Assembly (NCBI GenBank): GCA_014898425.1
Contig: RCSZ01000003.1
Coordinates: forward strand, 2,542,001-2,606,000
DNA: 64,000 nt
DNA from: Botryotinia globosa
Lineage: Eukaryota > Ascomycota > Leotiomycetes > Helotiales > Sclerotiniaceae
Reading direction: 5' to 3'
The position numbers were made by a program, and so were the translations under genes. How positions within the stretch are numbered: position 1 is the first letter of the stretch; each line of letters starts with the position of its first letter. The notes under the pieces were generated by a model that was given only the letters and a program-made list of their open reading frames with translations, was not told the origin of the DNA and ran no database searches. Of this stretch, positions 1 through 12,516 are shown piece after piece.

Positions 1-2134
1 TTTGTTTCAATACTTCACGATTAATGGATTCATTGTGTACTAAATCACCGATGCCATGCCCTTCTATACCGATTGACTCGGCGAGCTTTTTGAGGGCCGG
101 CTCGGCTGGAACGACAATTGCGATGGGATGAGTCTCGGAGATCGAGGCGTAGATGCATAAATTCGCTACTACAGTCGCGGATCGATAGACCGATTCTAGC
201 TGTTGAAGAATTAGCACACAGGATACACATGCGTTAGATTATGCACTATATATACCTTCTCCAAAGCAATGTACTCTCCGTTCATCGTTTTCACCAGGTT
301 CTTTTTGCGGTCGATGATCTTCAAGTGTCCGTTCTTATCCCACTCCCCGATATCCCCAGTTTTGAACCACCCATCCGAGGTAAGCGCTTCGGCTGTCTCG
401 ACAATATTATCATAGTATTCGGACATGACGCTAGGCCCTCGAATCCAGATCTCTCCTTGTGGGGGAGTGTTAGTAGCGAAGTATCCCGCGTCGGGAAAGT
501 CGACGAGTTTTATTTCGATACAGGCAGGGATATCACCAGCTTGGAGGGTAAAGGAAAGGGGGTCGCATATTGCGCCCATGCTGATGGGTTGTTAGCATAC
601 TTGGTTTTGACATATAATTGGATAGGAGTCACCAACGCGGCAGTCTCTGTGGATCCGTATCCAGATATCATGGGTGTGATGGTGTGAGAGATGAATTCTT
701 GGGTTTGTTGAGATATGGGGCCAGCTCCATTCATACAGAATCTTAAACGTCCACCGGTCGCTTGTTTGACTTTGTTAAATACAACAGTATCCAAAATACT
801 GGAACCGGGCAGGCCGCTTGAGGATAGCAAACGTTTCGAGTAGAAAGCACTCCAGAATAAGCTTCGGACAACTGGACCCCCTTTGTTCACATTGGCAATC
901 ACACCTTTTTTGACAGTCTCCCAAACGGATGGCACACCTACTAGTAGTGTGGGTTTCAATTCGAGAATATCACCTTTGCAATTTTTCATAGAGGTTTCCG
1001 AAAGAGTTCGGGGATGGCCATAACCCATCAGGGCCCCCCAGTAGAGGCATGCGTTTTCAAATACAAATTCGAAGATGTGAGCGAGGGGAAGGTATGCTAG
1101 CAGTGTATCTGAAGGACCTAGATAGTCGCCGACAATACTATTGGCTCCAGCAACTATAAAGATGTCAGTTTAGAGGATAACAGAAAACTAGTATACTAAC
1201 TGGCAGCCACGACGTTCTTATGCTTCAGCGAGACCCCTTTTGGGGTACCACTTGATCCAGATGTGTACATAATGCAACATAGATCTTCGGCTTTGGGCGG
1301 CACAGCTTCGACGGGGTGTAAATGTCCCAAATCTATGAGCTCATCATAACTTAAAAGCGTCAGGTGACTATGGCTTTTTTTCAATTCTTTGATGCTCGAC
1401 AATGAGAGTTCTGTATCACCATCTGTGTTATATATCACGTATTCGATATTCTTCAAGTCTTCAAGAGAATCAAGTAGAGTTTTCAAAAGTTGTGGTTCTA
1501 AGAATATGGCCTTGGCTTTCGTTTGTATGAGAGAATGACGGAGTCCTTCGACACCAAGAGTATCGTATGCAGTGACGATAGGCATGGATTGGGACATGGA
1601 ACCATGAGCGATTGACAGCCAATGGGCACTAGATTGACATAAGCTTGGATATCAAATAGTCTGTAATATGAACGATTACCTCGTTGTTGCAAAGAGATGA
1701 ACTCGATCATCCTTAGCCAGTCCAAGTTTCCTCAAACCTGCTCCCACACTCAGTACCGTAGCTTCATACTCCTTGAAACTTAGATATTCATATCCACTCA
1801 TCTCAAAATAAGTCCATACTTTATCTACCTCCTGTGTTTGCCCATTGATGATCTTCTTTATCTTTTTCGTCTCCTCATGTTTCTTGATAAGTTTCCTAGA
1901 CCCCAGCGCTCGTGCATCGCGAAAACGACGAGAGCTCCGTTGTATGATATCGAACACAGTCTCGATACCCGATTCTGGTTGGGAAAGAAGGTCTGGATAT
2001 CGGACGTTACGACGAGGGATAGTTTCACCCGAAACTTGTGGGATCCCTTGTACTTCTGCTGTGAAGGGAGGTTTTCTCGACATCCGGGGGGAGAAAATCG
2101 TAGCTTTAGTCTTGATATCGGTTTGGGAAGACAT
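1..2134 (-). CDS. Long-chain acyl-CoA synthetase (FAA1-like), 3' end outside window
   Basis: Activates long-chain fatty acids to acyl-CoA for lipid synthesis or beta-oxidation. Exons read as complement(1680-2134, 1201-1628, 637-1153, 256-580, <1-199); phases agree at every junction. Visible motifs of the AMP-binding superfamily: the P-loop-like CIMYTSGSSGTPKGV (exon 2), the fatty-acid-side motif GYGSTETAA (exon 3), and GWFKTGDIGEWDKNGHLKIIDR with the downstream catalytic-lid lead-in (exon 4). The N-terminus (KPPFTAEVQGIPQVSGETIPRR region) matches fungal Faa1-type enzymes rather than short-chain synthetases. I chose ATG 2134; an in-frame ATG six codons upstream (2152) is equally possible. One donor is unusual (GTTGGT at 636). 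The last part of the C-terminal domain runs off the left edge, so any peroxisomal targeting signal cannot be seen. Confidence 0.92.
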
Positions 2135-2152
2135 GGTGAGATTCGGTAGCAT

Positions 2153-3075
2153 GAAGAAGTCAACGTTTGACAGTAGATTTTTTGGGATTAAAAGAAAAAA
2201 CTTTAGAACGGGAAGATAGCACTGATGAAGGGAGCAGTCTGATATTCAATAGTATTACATTCCAGTATCCCAACACACTCTCAACCAATTTTAAGCCACC
2301 CAAACCCCTTCAATCAATGGGAATGTGACTGTTATCCTCATAGCTTTGGTGATAAGCCGAGGCTCTCCCTTGCACCTTATGCCTTTGTTGATTGACATAA
2401 AATCACGGAGGGAGGTGTTAGGCCGCCTCCGACTTGAAGGGCTTGTCATCTTTCTCGAGACGAGTAATCATTGATTAGTTAATATCAGGCAGTTTAGAAT
2501 GATTGCTGATCGTAGTGACAGATCATAATATTGCAATTGATGAAAGTGTGAATGATATCATTATTTGAGGTTGAGCTTTAGATGGAATAATATCTAGACA
2601 AGTTTTACTAACGTTTGGTAAAGAGAGGAGAGAAACATCCTATTGAGATGGGATGATGGCGCGCTAGACCTTATAGATATTAGAATGAATGAAGGAAGCC
2701 CTAACACGAAAGACCATATAGCGAATACGATATGCAACAAAATTCGAAATGTTGCTCAAAGTCACGTTAAAGTCATGTGTATTCTGTGATTGATCGGCCC
2801 ACTGGTGGCCCGGGTTACTCAATTTTGGTGATGGACGTTCACCGGGAGTTATAAAAACTTGCACTTTTTTATTTTTACAGTGGACACCTATGCTCATAGC
2901 TCCACTCAAAGTACCATTATCCACGCTTGTGCAAACTTTCTCCACTTGAAGTTACTTGAATGATTGCCAAACTATTAAAATGAAAAGTCGATGTAACTAA
3001 TAACAGTAGCTGGAGGTTTAGGAAATCTGCAAGCCCTTCCATCAAAGCCTGCAAAAACAAGAGGCAAAAATGTAT
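2153..3075. other. Intergenic, no gene seen
   Basis: Upstream region of the acyl-CoA synthetase. Only short open frames without family features are present. I see no repeats or RNA genes until the tRNA at 3076. Confidence 0.6.
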
Positions 3076-3156
3076 CGACGTCGGCATGATTCGAACATGC
3101 GCCCCCGAAAGGAATTGATTTCTAGTCAATCACGTTAACCACTCCGTCACGACGCC
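3076..3156 (-). tRNA. tRNA-Ser (anticodon AGA)
   Basis: An 81-nt cloverleaf. The acceptor stem GGCGTCG pairs with CGACGTC (one G-U). The anticodon stem ATTGA/TCAAT encloses loop CTAGAAA, giving anticodon AGA. The T arm GCATG-TTCGAAT-CATGC carries a good B box, and a long variable arm typical of serine tRNAs is present. There is no intron. Confidence 0.93.
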
Positions 3157-4635
3157 TGTTGATTACATAAAATTACGACCGCTTAAAAGAATATATATCA
3201 TTGCAAAAATATCAAGTAACAGTGAATTCATCAGGTGAGATCTCCATTAGCTGATCATCGAACAATCTACTAGAACATTATTCTCGACTTCATCCCTAAG
3301 AGGAACGACTATCCTCTTTCAATACCAAATGGCTCACTATATTCAAGTATCTGGGAATTACACAGGATATCGAGCGAATGATCTCTCTCGCGCAGATAAA
3401 CTTTTCTATCAACGGAGCTGTTGGCTGCAGATACAAAGATGTCCATACGGATAATTCGCTGTGGGAGATTTGCACATTGATTGAATCGCCAGAATTAGAA
3501 AGTCCCTCAGACAAACAACAGACGGAAAAGAACACGCGACTAGTTGTCTCAGTATTTTGGTATTGATACCGGCTATGCCCAAGTTCCTGGAGTTTCGAAC
3601 TTGACATTCATCAACGTTTCAACATTTACAATGGAAGTGCGAGCATTTCCCTTCTAACGCGATACATAAATTCCAAGTATATTACTGGCTACTGGTGCGG
3701 CTACACAGCTACGCAGTGAGTATCGCCAGGAGGTACATACATAATCCCGATGCTTGAGCATTCAACCCTACCTACCTACGTCAACCCCGCACCAACGTTC
3801 ATGCTCTCTTACCGTTCTCGATTGCATGATGCATCAAGATGGCGAGACCGGCCGGTAAGCCTGAGAAGACGGCTGAACATGCAATGCGATATCCGGTCTT
3901 CTCGGGATATTGCATGGGAGCGTAACACAGAGCAGGGGCTGAGTGAGTGCCACAACAGCAATGGATTCTATAACTTCGGAATTGACAGCAATGTAAAATG
4001 TGCAGCTACTTCAAATAAGTTCTATTCATTCGATGGTATGGTAGCTATTTAGTAGGCAATACAAAACTGTGGAACACGTTTCCTTGGAAGATTGCACCCT
4101 TCTTCTTGCTTTCTTTTCCCCTTCCCCCTCCGCATGGATTGGAAGCTCGTTAGCTATCCTTTAATACCCGAGACACCGGGTGATCATCTAGACATTTTCC
4201 GGTTGACCCGGTTGGAACAAATTTTGTCATCGGTCTGCCTTTTTCTATTCAATTCAATTCAATTCAAATCGCCTGTAAAGAAAAAAGAAAAGTTATTGAA
4301 AACAATTCGAGGTGTGTTTGTATATGTGTGTATTGACACGACCCCTTTTTACTGATATAGTCAACAAATAACTCGATCAACCCTCATCATTACCTATCTT
4401 ATCGGATATTAGTTAGAATTTATAGTTCTGAACTCATTCATCTATCCATCTATCCATCTATCCATTCCATCCCCATCGATCTTTTCCGCCCCTCGGCCCC
4501 TCTCACATCTCAACCAGGACATTCGCGTTTCGGTATTTGTTGTCTCTCGTAGAATCCTTGGTGTCTTCTCCACCTTCACTTCCGACGAAAATAACATAAC
4601 ACGATCAAATTGGCGACAACAACCCTTTACTCGAC
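3157..4635. other. Intergenic region upstream of the Zn2Cys6 regulator
   Basis: No convincing gene. It contains an inverted pair of CATGCAAT (3878-3885 and 3909-3916), a CCCGAGA/CCGGGT element at 4166-4181 that shares TACCCGAGA with the permease/amine oxidase promoter, four AATTC units near 4248-4265 and an (ATCC)n run near 4438-4466. Confidence 0.6.
4166..4181. promoter_or_regulatory. Candidate regulator-binding element upstream of the Zn2Cys6 gene
   Basis: The sequence ACCCGAGACACCGGGT has outer inverted ends (ACCC/GGGT) and CCG/CGG triplets of the kind bound by Zn2Cys6 dimers. The core TACCCGAGA (4165-4173) recurs at 9148-9156 between the permease and the amine oxidase. Role is inferred only. 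Confidence 0.35.
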
Positions 4636-6743
4636 ATGTCAAGCCGGAAGAGAATATCGCAAGCTTGTAAACCATGTGGGTTTAAGAAAATAAAGGTAAA
4701 ATCCTACCGTCTACAGTACAGTGTACACGCGAGAATGAATCTAGCCATTGACTAGTCAATTCACAGTGTGATGGCGGGGCTCCCGTGTGCGGTCCTTGCC
4801 TGAAGAGAAACGGAGAATGTTCTTACGGTATATCAAAACGTGGGCATTTTCCACGGAAATTCAATGATGATGGAAGGTGCGTAATTAACTGCATGATTTG
4901 TAATCTCTTGATACTTATTGAAATATATCAGTCCGAACACTGCCGGTCGTGAAAACTCGTCTAACCCATCGCCTGTTCAACAACCTTTAGGAGGTAACCG
5001 CCTTCCTATTACGTGCCCTGACACACCACTCATTCTCCAAGGCTCTGTTAAGCCATCTTCAGGTTATACCCATAGCTCATCGTCGCAAAGAAAAGACGCC
5101 GGACCAAAGAAATATCCTTTCAACGCTGAGGTAACGAAGCGTTTGTTTCAAACTTACTTCGATTGTATTCATCCAATATGGCCGATTCTGTACAAACCAA
5201 TGTACACTTCATTCGATTATACGTACCCTTCACCAAGTATCCCAAATGTCTTAGCATGTGCAATGTTCGCTATGGCGGCTTGTGTAGAAAAGCTTCAACC
5301 TTCTCCACAGCCATTTGATGACCCGCACGTCATGGGATCGGAAGAGCCTCGCTTTTATTTCGAGGAATCCCTGAACTTGCTACAAAGAAACAACGATACC
5401 AGTGATAAATCGTTGAAGAGCGCTTTCACCCCTTCAATCGTAAATTGCCAGACATTGATAATCCTTTCACTGCAGCAACATGGAGTGGCTGAATATTCCA
5501 GAGCGGCGATTTTCTGTGGACTTGCGTCATCAATGGCTATCGAGTTACGCTTGCATAGACCTCACGAAGCGCATGGTCCACAGCGTGAAATTCGCCATCG
5601 TCTCTGGTGGAATTTATACATTCTCGAAAAGATGATTTCTTGTGAAATGGGGAGACCAGTGATGTTGAGAATCGAAGAGACTGATACTCCATATCCCTCT
5701 ACATCCGAGGCGGATGAATTTGAACTACTTCCTAGTAGAATGAAGCGACAAAATACGACTGATATACATAATGTCGGCAAGATGCATACACTGTCAGTCC
5801 TTGTGACGACCATTAAACTTTCGGTCCTAATGGAAAGACTTTCGAGAGAAGTGTATGGATTGATAAGCCGGAGAGCAATCCGGGATGACCGAAGTTCTGG
5901 TGAAGGAAAACGGATGGAATTATGGTCTTCTTTTCAAAAGTGGGAGAGTGATACTGAGGCCTCTCCCTTACGCTTAGATTTGAGCAGTCATTTGACATCA
6001 GTCCCTGGTATCGTCACTAACTATGTTGTAAGTGTGCAATCTATTGATGTCTGGTCTTTGCTCATTGAATCTAGATTATGCACTCGGGGGTGATTCTTTT
6101 ACATCGCCCTTTCATTGCTCGATGGATATCAAACCCTGCAAATGCCAATGCTTCGGCGCACCCACTCAAGATTTGCCTAAATAGTGCGAATGCAATTTGC
6201 ACTATCTTAGAGAAGTACTTTGATGATTTCTATGGTCTGCCATGTGATATGGTATTTAGTATTTTTACAGCCGCAAGCACGCTTTTATATCAATCAAAGC
6301 AACCGGACGGGGGTGGTAATGCAGAATCACAGCGTCGTCTTAAGATGTGTATTCACTGGCTTTCTGTTCTTGGGAGAAGTTGGAAAAGTGCTGGAGCTCG
6401 TCAACAGATTTTGGTAGATTGTAAGTCCCTGATTTTGCAATTCACAAATTTGTGACTAACTTTTAAAGTATCAGCAATGCCACGAGATGTTAATATGACA
6501 ACCCTGGTTAATGCAGCCGCCGCTGTCGACGCCCAGGAGTCAACATCCTCGCAGCTTCTATCTGAGCAGGAATCAATGTATGCCCGACACTCGACAACAG
6601 ACAATTCTCTTGGCACAGCGAAACCTGGAGCAGCAGAGGACTGGGATTTCTTGAGAGGATTTGGAGATTCATCTGATGAGTTTTATATTCTAGATGAAGA
6701 ACTTCGAGTTTTACTTGAGAGTGATCAGCAATGGAATCTCTAA
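4636..6743 (+). CDS. Zn2Cys6 fungal transcription factor
   Basis: Exons 4636-4695, 4767-4876, 4932-6027, 6075-6420 and 6469-6743 give 628 residues. The binuclear zinc cluster lies at residues 11-38 with six cysteines (CKPC...KIKC...VCGPC...GEC). The first intron falls directly before the third cysteine, a common position in this family. The middle homology region of fungal-specific factors is visible in exon 3, including HRLWWNLYILEKMISCEMGRP, cut here to its typical WWxLYxLE core. The tail is acidic (DEFYILDEELRVLLESD) and may activate transcription. It lies tail to tail with the permease, whose other neighbour is a copper amine oxidase. This suggests, but does not prove, that it controls amine or amino-acid use. 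Confidence 0.88.
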
Positions 6744-6810
6744 GTCACATGGCTCAATTCACTACAACGATATCATTACGCTTATCAGCCTCGGTTTTAT
6801 AATTTCTCCA

Positions 6811-8707
6811 CTACATTTCAATGACTCCGATGGGTCCATTATATTCCCGTCTTCCAAAGCAGAAATAGAATATCGCACCGAAAAACAACCATCCACCCAT
6901 GACAACCACGCTGTAATTCATATTCTGTGCGGTGACAGGTTGCACACTGGGAAAAGTGCAGAATACTATCGCCACGAGAAGCCAAACAACAGCAATAATA
7001 TTGACTACCAGTCCCAATTTGTCACCTAACCTAAATGGCCCGTATTGGCTTCTCCTGATATTCTTTCTACCATAGAATATCATGTAGATGATTGGCACAA
7101 GATAGGAAGCATACATTCCCAGAACCGACATCGATACGATGGCATTGAAGGCAGTGCTATTACCGAGGTATATCAGACCAAGCAACATCTCTACTATAGT
7201 CAAGGCTACAATAGCACGAACAGGTACTTGTGTGGTCGGGCTTATGTGAGCGAAATACTTCGAATATGGAGTTGCGGAATCCCGAGCAAATGCCCAATAT
7301 GTTCTTGAGGTTGAGGTACAGCCAGCCGCGTTGGCGGCTACGGCAATAAAACAGACGACTAGGACCATGATAGTTGCTCCAGCGGTATTGTTCGTGACGT
7401 TTTGATATAGCTGTATGAACGGGAAGCCGGTCGGGGATGCAAGTACTAGAATTACAATTTTCAGCAACATTCCTCATACTAGGTCTTCCGAAGGTCGAAT
7501 TTTCTTTCATTGGAGCTTTCACATGTGGATGATATGAAAAAAAGAATTGCTTACATTCGTTCAAGTCGCCAAGGGAATACAATAGCATGATGCAATACCC
7601 AAGTCCCAAGATTCCATTCACAGCAACACTTCCGACCATAGCAATTGGAACATCTCGTGCGGGGCGTGGCATCTCTTCTGCTAAATGACAAGCCGCATCA
7701 TAACTTTGTGGAATAATTAGTACAATGCAATAAGGGTCAGGATATAACTTACCCAAGGAATGGATATACAGCACTCAAAAGACCCACAAGCCATGATACT
7801 CCGTCACTTTCCCAGCCACTGGTATTCGTTACTTCGGTAAAAACAAAACGAGCATCGTGCTTGGGTGCCATTGCCCCAAGTACTGCCATGATGGCTACGA
7901 GACCGGCTAAATGTAGAATGCCTAACACTATCAGTTCTGTTGAACTATCTTAACTGTGTTTCGGAGAAAGCTACCTGACGCTAAGTTTGTGTGTGGAAGT
8001 ATCTTCGATCCCCATATATTCACAGCAGCAGAGTATAGAAGGACCAACCAGTAGAATAGCATACCCTGCCATCTCGTTGGCACATAGCTGTCTGGATCAT
8101 TGAGTGTTACGAGGCCTTGGAATTGCAGTCCCGCGGAAAATGCCGCCGATGCTGTGAGAACAATTTGCCCACCGATGGAGATCCAGCCTGTGAACCAGGA
8201 TGCAATCTTCATCTGACTTTTTGGGGCCAGAGCAGCGACGAAATGATATTGTCCTGTGCCGTGTCAGCGTTAGACAGTATTTTTGAATGAGTTTGTTTGC
8301 TTGGTTGTTACTTACCGCCAGCTGTCGGCCAGATAGACGCAATTTCAGCTAGTGATGATGATATTGCCAAACTTCCGATCAGCGAAATACAGCTACACAA
8401 ATGTCAACAAGATTAGTCTCTTTCGCGTGTCTAATATGCCTTACTAGTTATAGAAAAGGCATGGAGCTCCGCCATTCGCCAACGCTGCTGCTACAACGCT
8501 GGATAATGCTTCCCAAGTTGCCATCAAGCAAAGGCATAATGAGCCAAGGGACCAGACCGAGAAGTCTTTGCGTAGTTCCTCTACATGCACTGCTACTAGA
8601 ACCTCCCCTTTTTCTTCCTCTGTTCCAATGACTGAAGGCCGGGACGCTTTCATCATGTCATCTTTTTTGTACTCGGTTTCGAAATCCATGTGGAAAGAAT
8701 CCTTCAC
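6811..8707 (-). CDS. Amino-acid/amine permease (APC family, GABA/choline-type)
   Basis: Exons complement(8445-8707, 8316-8392, 7975-8253, 7753-7921, 7555-7703, 6811-7445) give 523 residues. The protein is a polytopic membrane transporter with about twelve hydrophobic segments. Family marks of fungal APC permeases are present: the SLGSLCLCLMATWEALSS-type first helix, the ASIWPTAGGQYHFVAALAPK stretch just after helix 2, GYDAACHLAEEMPRPARDVP in the middle loop, and the FGRREYNGP-type C-terminus. These resemble Uga4 (GABA) and Hnm1 (choline) carriers; the exact substrate cannot be read from sequence. Its start lies 799 bp from the divergent amine oxidase start, so both may share a promoter. The cytosolic N-terminus is acidic. 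Confidence 0.88.
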
Positions 8708-9506
8708 AATATATGTCCAAAAATCAATATTGTTGAAGTTGTTTGTACGATACCAGAATCAAAATTTGTCAAGTAAATAATATAAACATTTCAAATCAAG
8801 AAAGACGAGAGAACGAGGAGGTTTGGGGAACTCCAGGCCTATCTCTCTCTCTATCTCATATCAAACCTCCAAGCTACAGAAAGCGGATCCTTTCCGTTGT
8901 CAAATCCATGCAAGGACTGTAATCTTGAACTATCATGTTGAACTAGTCCGAAAAAGCTTAATAATATTGAATGCCGACGTTGAGACGAGAATGAAACGTC
9001 TGCCACGTACAATCCTCACAGCATAACAGCGCTAGTGGATTCTGTTATTTGGACAACCGGTCATGGAATTGGTGATAGGTATTAGCGATACCGGGTATTA
9101 GAGAGATACCCGTCCCCGTCTTTAATTGACAACCGAGATGCCCGAGATACCCGAGATAAACGGATCGAAATCTGTATCTACCAATCATGTGTGGGATGGG
9201 ATGGAGCGTGCAATCGGAAGAGTTGTATTTATGTAATGTGTATCATTTCCAAGCCGGGTAAGTGATGGCGATGTTGGCACATAACCGATAGTCTGAAGTT
9301 TGCCAATGACTTCGCAACACGCTTTGTAACTATATTAGTTTGTCTTCCCTCTCAGCTACTTTACATTTCACATCTTTCTTCATATTATTTATTCAGGTTG
9401 CACAGTAAAGTTACATTGTCCAGTTTATCAATTGGATTTATTTTTTGTCAACCAGAATTCAATATCATTGCCACCACAGCACGAACCACACCAATAACCC
9501 CGCACC
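8708..9506. promoter_or_regulatory. Divergent promoter region of permease and amine oxidase
   Basis: This 799-bp stretch separates two divergent genes. It holds three direct copies of CCGAGAT at 9133, 9142 and 9151 with an exact 9-bp period, a near-palindrome TACCGGGTA at 9089-9097 and TACCCG at 9107. HGATAR sites (the consensus of fungal GATA nitrogen regulators) occur at 9073, 9154 and 9286. A pathway-specific plus nitrogen-responsive control is a reasonable inference; no binding has been shown. Confidence 0.45.
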
Positions 9507-11748
9507 ATGGCCCCTCCAACCTCAAGACCTCACCCCCTCACTCAACTCTCCCTTCCCGAATCCAACATCGCCCGTGATACCATCTTGGCTGCCCACAAAC
9601 CAGCCCTCATATCCTTCCGCACCATCGCTCTCGAAGAACCACCCAAAGCCGAGCTCCAAAAATTTCTAGAAATAGAACATGCCGGCGCCTTGGATGCTTC
9701 AACTCCTTATCCCAAGAGACTCGCAAGAGTAACGTATGATGTCATTGGAAGTAGTAAGGTACCCAAATATCACGAGAGTCTTGTGGATGTTGAGGAGAGC
9801 GTCGAGGTGGACAGAGATGTGATTAGTGAAATGCATCATGCCATGTTGACCTTGTAAGTCATATTCCCCATTTCCATTTTTTGCATCACACACAGCTAAC
9901 AAATTCTCCCAGAGGCGAATTCGACGAGCTAGTCAAAGCCGTCTGGGCATCTCCCATTTTCAAAAAAGAACTCGCACAACTGAGTATCCCAGAAGGATTC
10001 GAAGTTGTCGTCGAGCCGTGGCCGTATGGAGGAAGTATCACGGAGGAAAATCCTCGATACTTCCAAGGTCTCTGTTTTGCCCAAGACACTCGTAATAAAA
10101 ACCCAGATTCTAATTTCTACGGGTATCCTCTGCCTTTGATTCCAGTCATGGATTATTCTACAAAGGAGATTGTCAGAATTGATAAACTCGCTACGGGGGG
10201 TATTGAAGATGGGTTTGAAGTGGGCACGCATGACAAGGAGATCTTGAAACATTGCAAGCCGGCGGAATATGTACCGGAGTTGTTGGAGAATGGGACGAGA
10301 AAGGATATGAAGCCTATTAATGTGGTCCAACCCGAAGGAGCGAGTTTTACGGTTGGAGAAGATGATAGCTTGGTGGAGTGGCAAAAGTGGAGATTCAGGG
10401 TGGGATTCAATCACAGAGAGGGAGCTACCATTCATGATGTGCATTATGATGGTAGAAGTGTTTTGTACAGATTGAGTGTTTCTGAGATGGTATGTTTGAT
10501 CAATCCTTGGATTGTCTTGGGGTATGGTACTAATGGCTCTATAAAAAGACTGTTCCATATGCAGATGCTCGATCTCCATATTACCGCAAACAAGCTTTCG
10601 ATTTCGGAGATGGTGGTGCAGGAAACTGTGCCAACAACCTCGAGCTAGGGTGCGACTGTCTAGGTGTCATCAAGGTTCGAATTCCTTTCCATTCCTCATC
10701 TTAATTAATTCGCAATATCTAACAATCTCAGTACTTTGACGGCACCAAAACCGAAAGCAATGGCACCGTCTCCAAAAGCCCCAACGTCATCTGTCTCCAC
10801 GAGCAAGATGCTGGCATCGGTTGGAAACATACAAACTGGCGTACTAACCGTGCAGTCGTCACCCGTCACCGCGAACTAGTCGTTCAATTCATCATCACCC
10901 TCGCCAACTACGAATACATCTTTGCATACAAATTCGATCTCGCGGGTGGTATCACCGTCGAGACACGTGCTACGGGTATCGTTTCCGTGGTCTCGATTGA
11001 TGCCGGTAAGAAAAAGAGTGAATACGGAAATGTTGTGGCACCTGGTGTTTTGGCACAGAATCATCAACATATCTTCTGTGTGCGCATTGACCCTGCTATC
11101 GATGGACCAGCCAATTCAGTCATGATTGAAGAATCCCATGCCGTTGCTGATAAGAAGAGGAATCCATATGGTAATTTCTATGAAGTTGTTTCCAAACAAG
11201 TAGAAAAAGCATCATGGTTAGATGCTAAGCCAATGAACAACATGGTTGTGAAGATGGTCAACCCAGGGAAGCAAAATCCAATCAGTGGCAAGAATGTAGG
11301 ATACAAATTCATCCCAGCGGCGACTCAAATGTTACTTGCGCAGGATGAGAGTATACAAGCTCAACGGGCAAGATTTGCTCAACATCACGTGTGGGTTACA
11401 AAATACAAGGATGGCGAATTATATGCTGGTGGTAGATACACGCTCCAGAGCCGCAAGGAAATTGACGGAGTTGGCGATGCAGTTGCGAGAGGGGAGACCT
11501 TAGGAAAGGATGGTGAGGATGTGGTTGTTTGGAACTGTTTTGGATTAACACATAACCCAAGAGTGGAGGATTGGCCGGTCATGCCGGTGGAGATCCATGA
11601 GTTAAAGATCAAGCCGGCAGATTTCTTCGAGGCGAACCCATCGATCGATGTTCCTAGCTCGAGGAACATGTCTTCCAGATTGGTGGGAGAGGGAAGTACG
11701 AAGAAAGAGGAAGAGAGTTGCTGTAAAGCTAATGGAGCCAAGCCATGA
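9507..11748 (+). CDS. Copper-containing primary amine oxidase
   Basis: Oxidises primary amines to aldehyde, ammonia and hydrogen peroxide. Exons 9507-9853, 9913-10489, 10549-10674 and 10732-11748 give 688 residues, the usual length for fungal enzymes. Key residues visible: the proposed catalytic-base Asp in QAFDFGDGGAG (about residue 323), the tyrosine that becomes topaquinone in LANYEYIF (about 410), the copper-binding His pair in NHQHIFCVRIDPAIDG (about 460) and the third copper His in GLTHNPRVEDWPVMP (about 622). The C-terminus ends AKP, not a clear SKL-type peroxisomal signal. It is divergent from the amine/amino-acid permease, fitting an uptake-then-oxidation pathway supplying nitrogen. 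Confidence 0.95.
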
Positions 11749-12516
11749 CCAGGAGGAAGTTTGAAGTAAATGAATAAAGAAATAGCGTCTGTACAAATAG
11801 CATTGCGGATTAAAAAAATTGCATCTCGTAATCTCCAAGAATATGATATATTCAAACGTGTACGGAGAATTCTACCGACACGCCACAACGCATGAACGTT
11901 TGTGGTCACCTCGTGCATCTTCGAGGAACGAGATACTGAAATAAGCACGAAAACTATCAAAAAGGTATTCACACTACGTAAAGCCTCATAAGAAACTAGC
12001 CTTTACGAAAGTCGATAATACAATGCAACATATAGCACACTTCAACAACTGCCTGAAGTCTGGAAAGCGGAGACAAGGCGTAACAAGGATGTGAGATCAT
12101 ATTCGAAAATTGAAGCATTTTGAGCGCGGAAAACAGCCGCACTCCACTTACAGGAGCAAAGCAATTCACTAGATAATCAGAAAACGGGATTATGACAGAC
12201 GTAAGTCTTAATTCTATAGTTTGCGATGTTATGAAGGCGAGATATTTTCATCTTTTATCACAGCTGACCTCTGGCGCCGTTCGTGATGTGGACTTACGGT
12301 CTCGCTATTGGTCGCTAATCCATGATTTTCAGCCAAGCCAAAAGCAAAGCCTGCGAACTTTGCCAACAGCGTTGTGGGTGAATTAAATGGACAATAGGCT
12401 TTATGTTGATACGCAGATATTTTCTATGCCTTTCTTAGTGGAAACAAGGGGCCGGATTGCTTCAACGTCTGGGACAACCACACGGATGTGTATCAAAAGA
12501 TTTCGTCAACTCACGC
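11749..12516. other. Intergenic between convergent genes, nothing recognised
   Basis: This is the 3' region shared by the amine oxidase and the GH64 gene. No RNA gene, repeat or credible coding frame was seen. Confidence 0.55.

Noticed and set aside
9929..10579. 216-codon minus-strand frame
   Set aside because: Antisense shadow of the copper amine oxidase exon 2.
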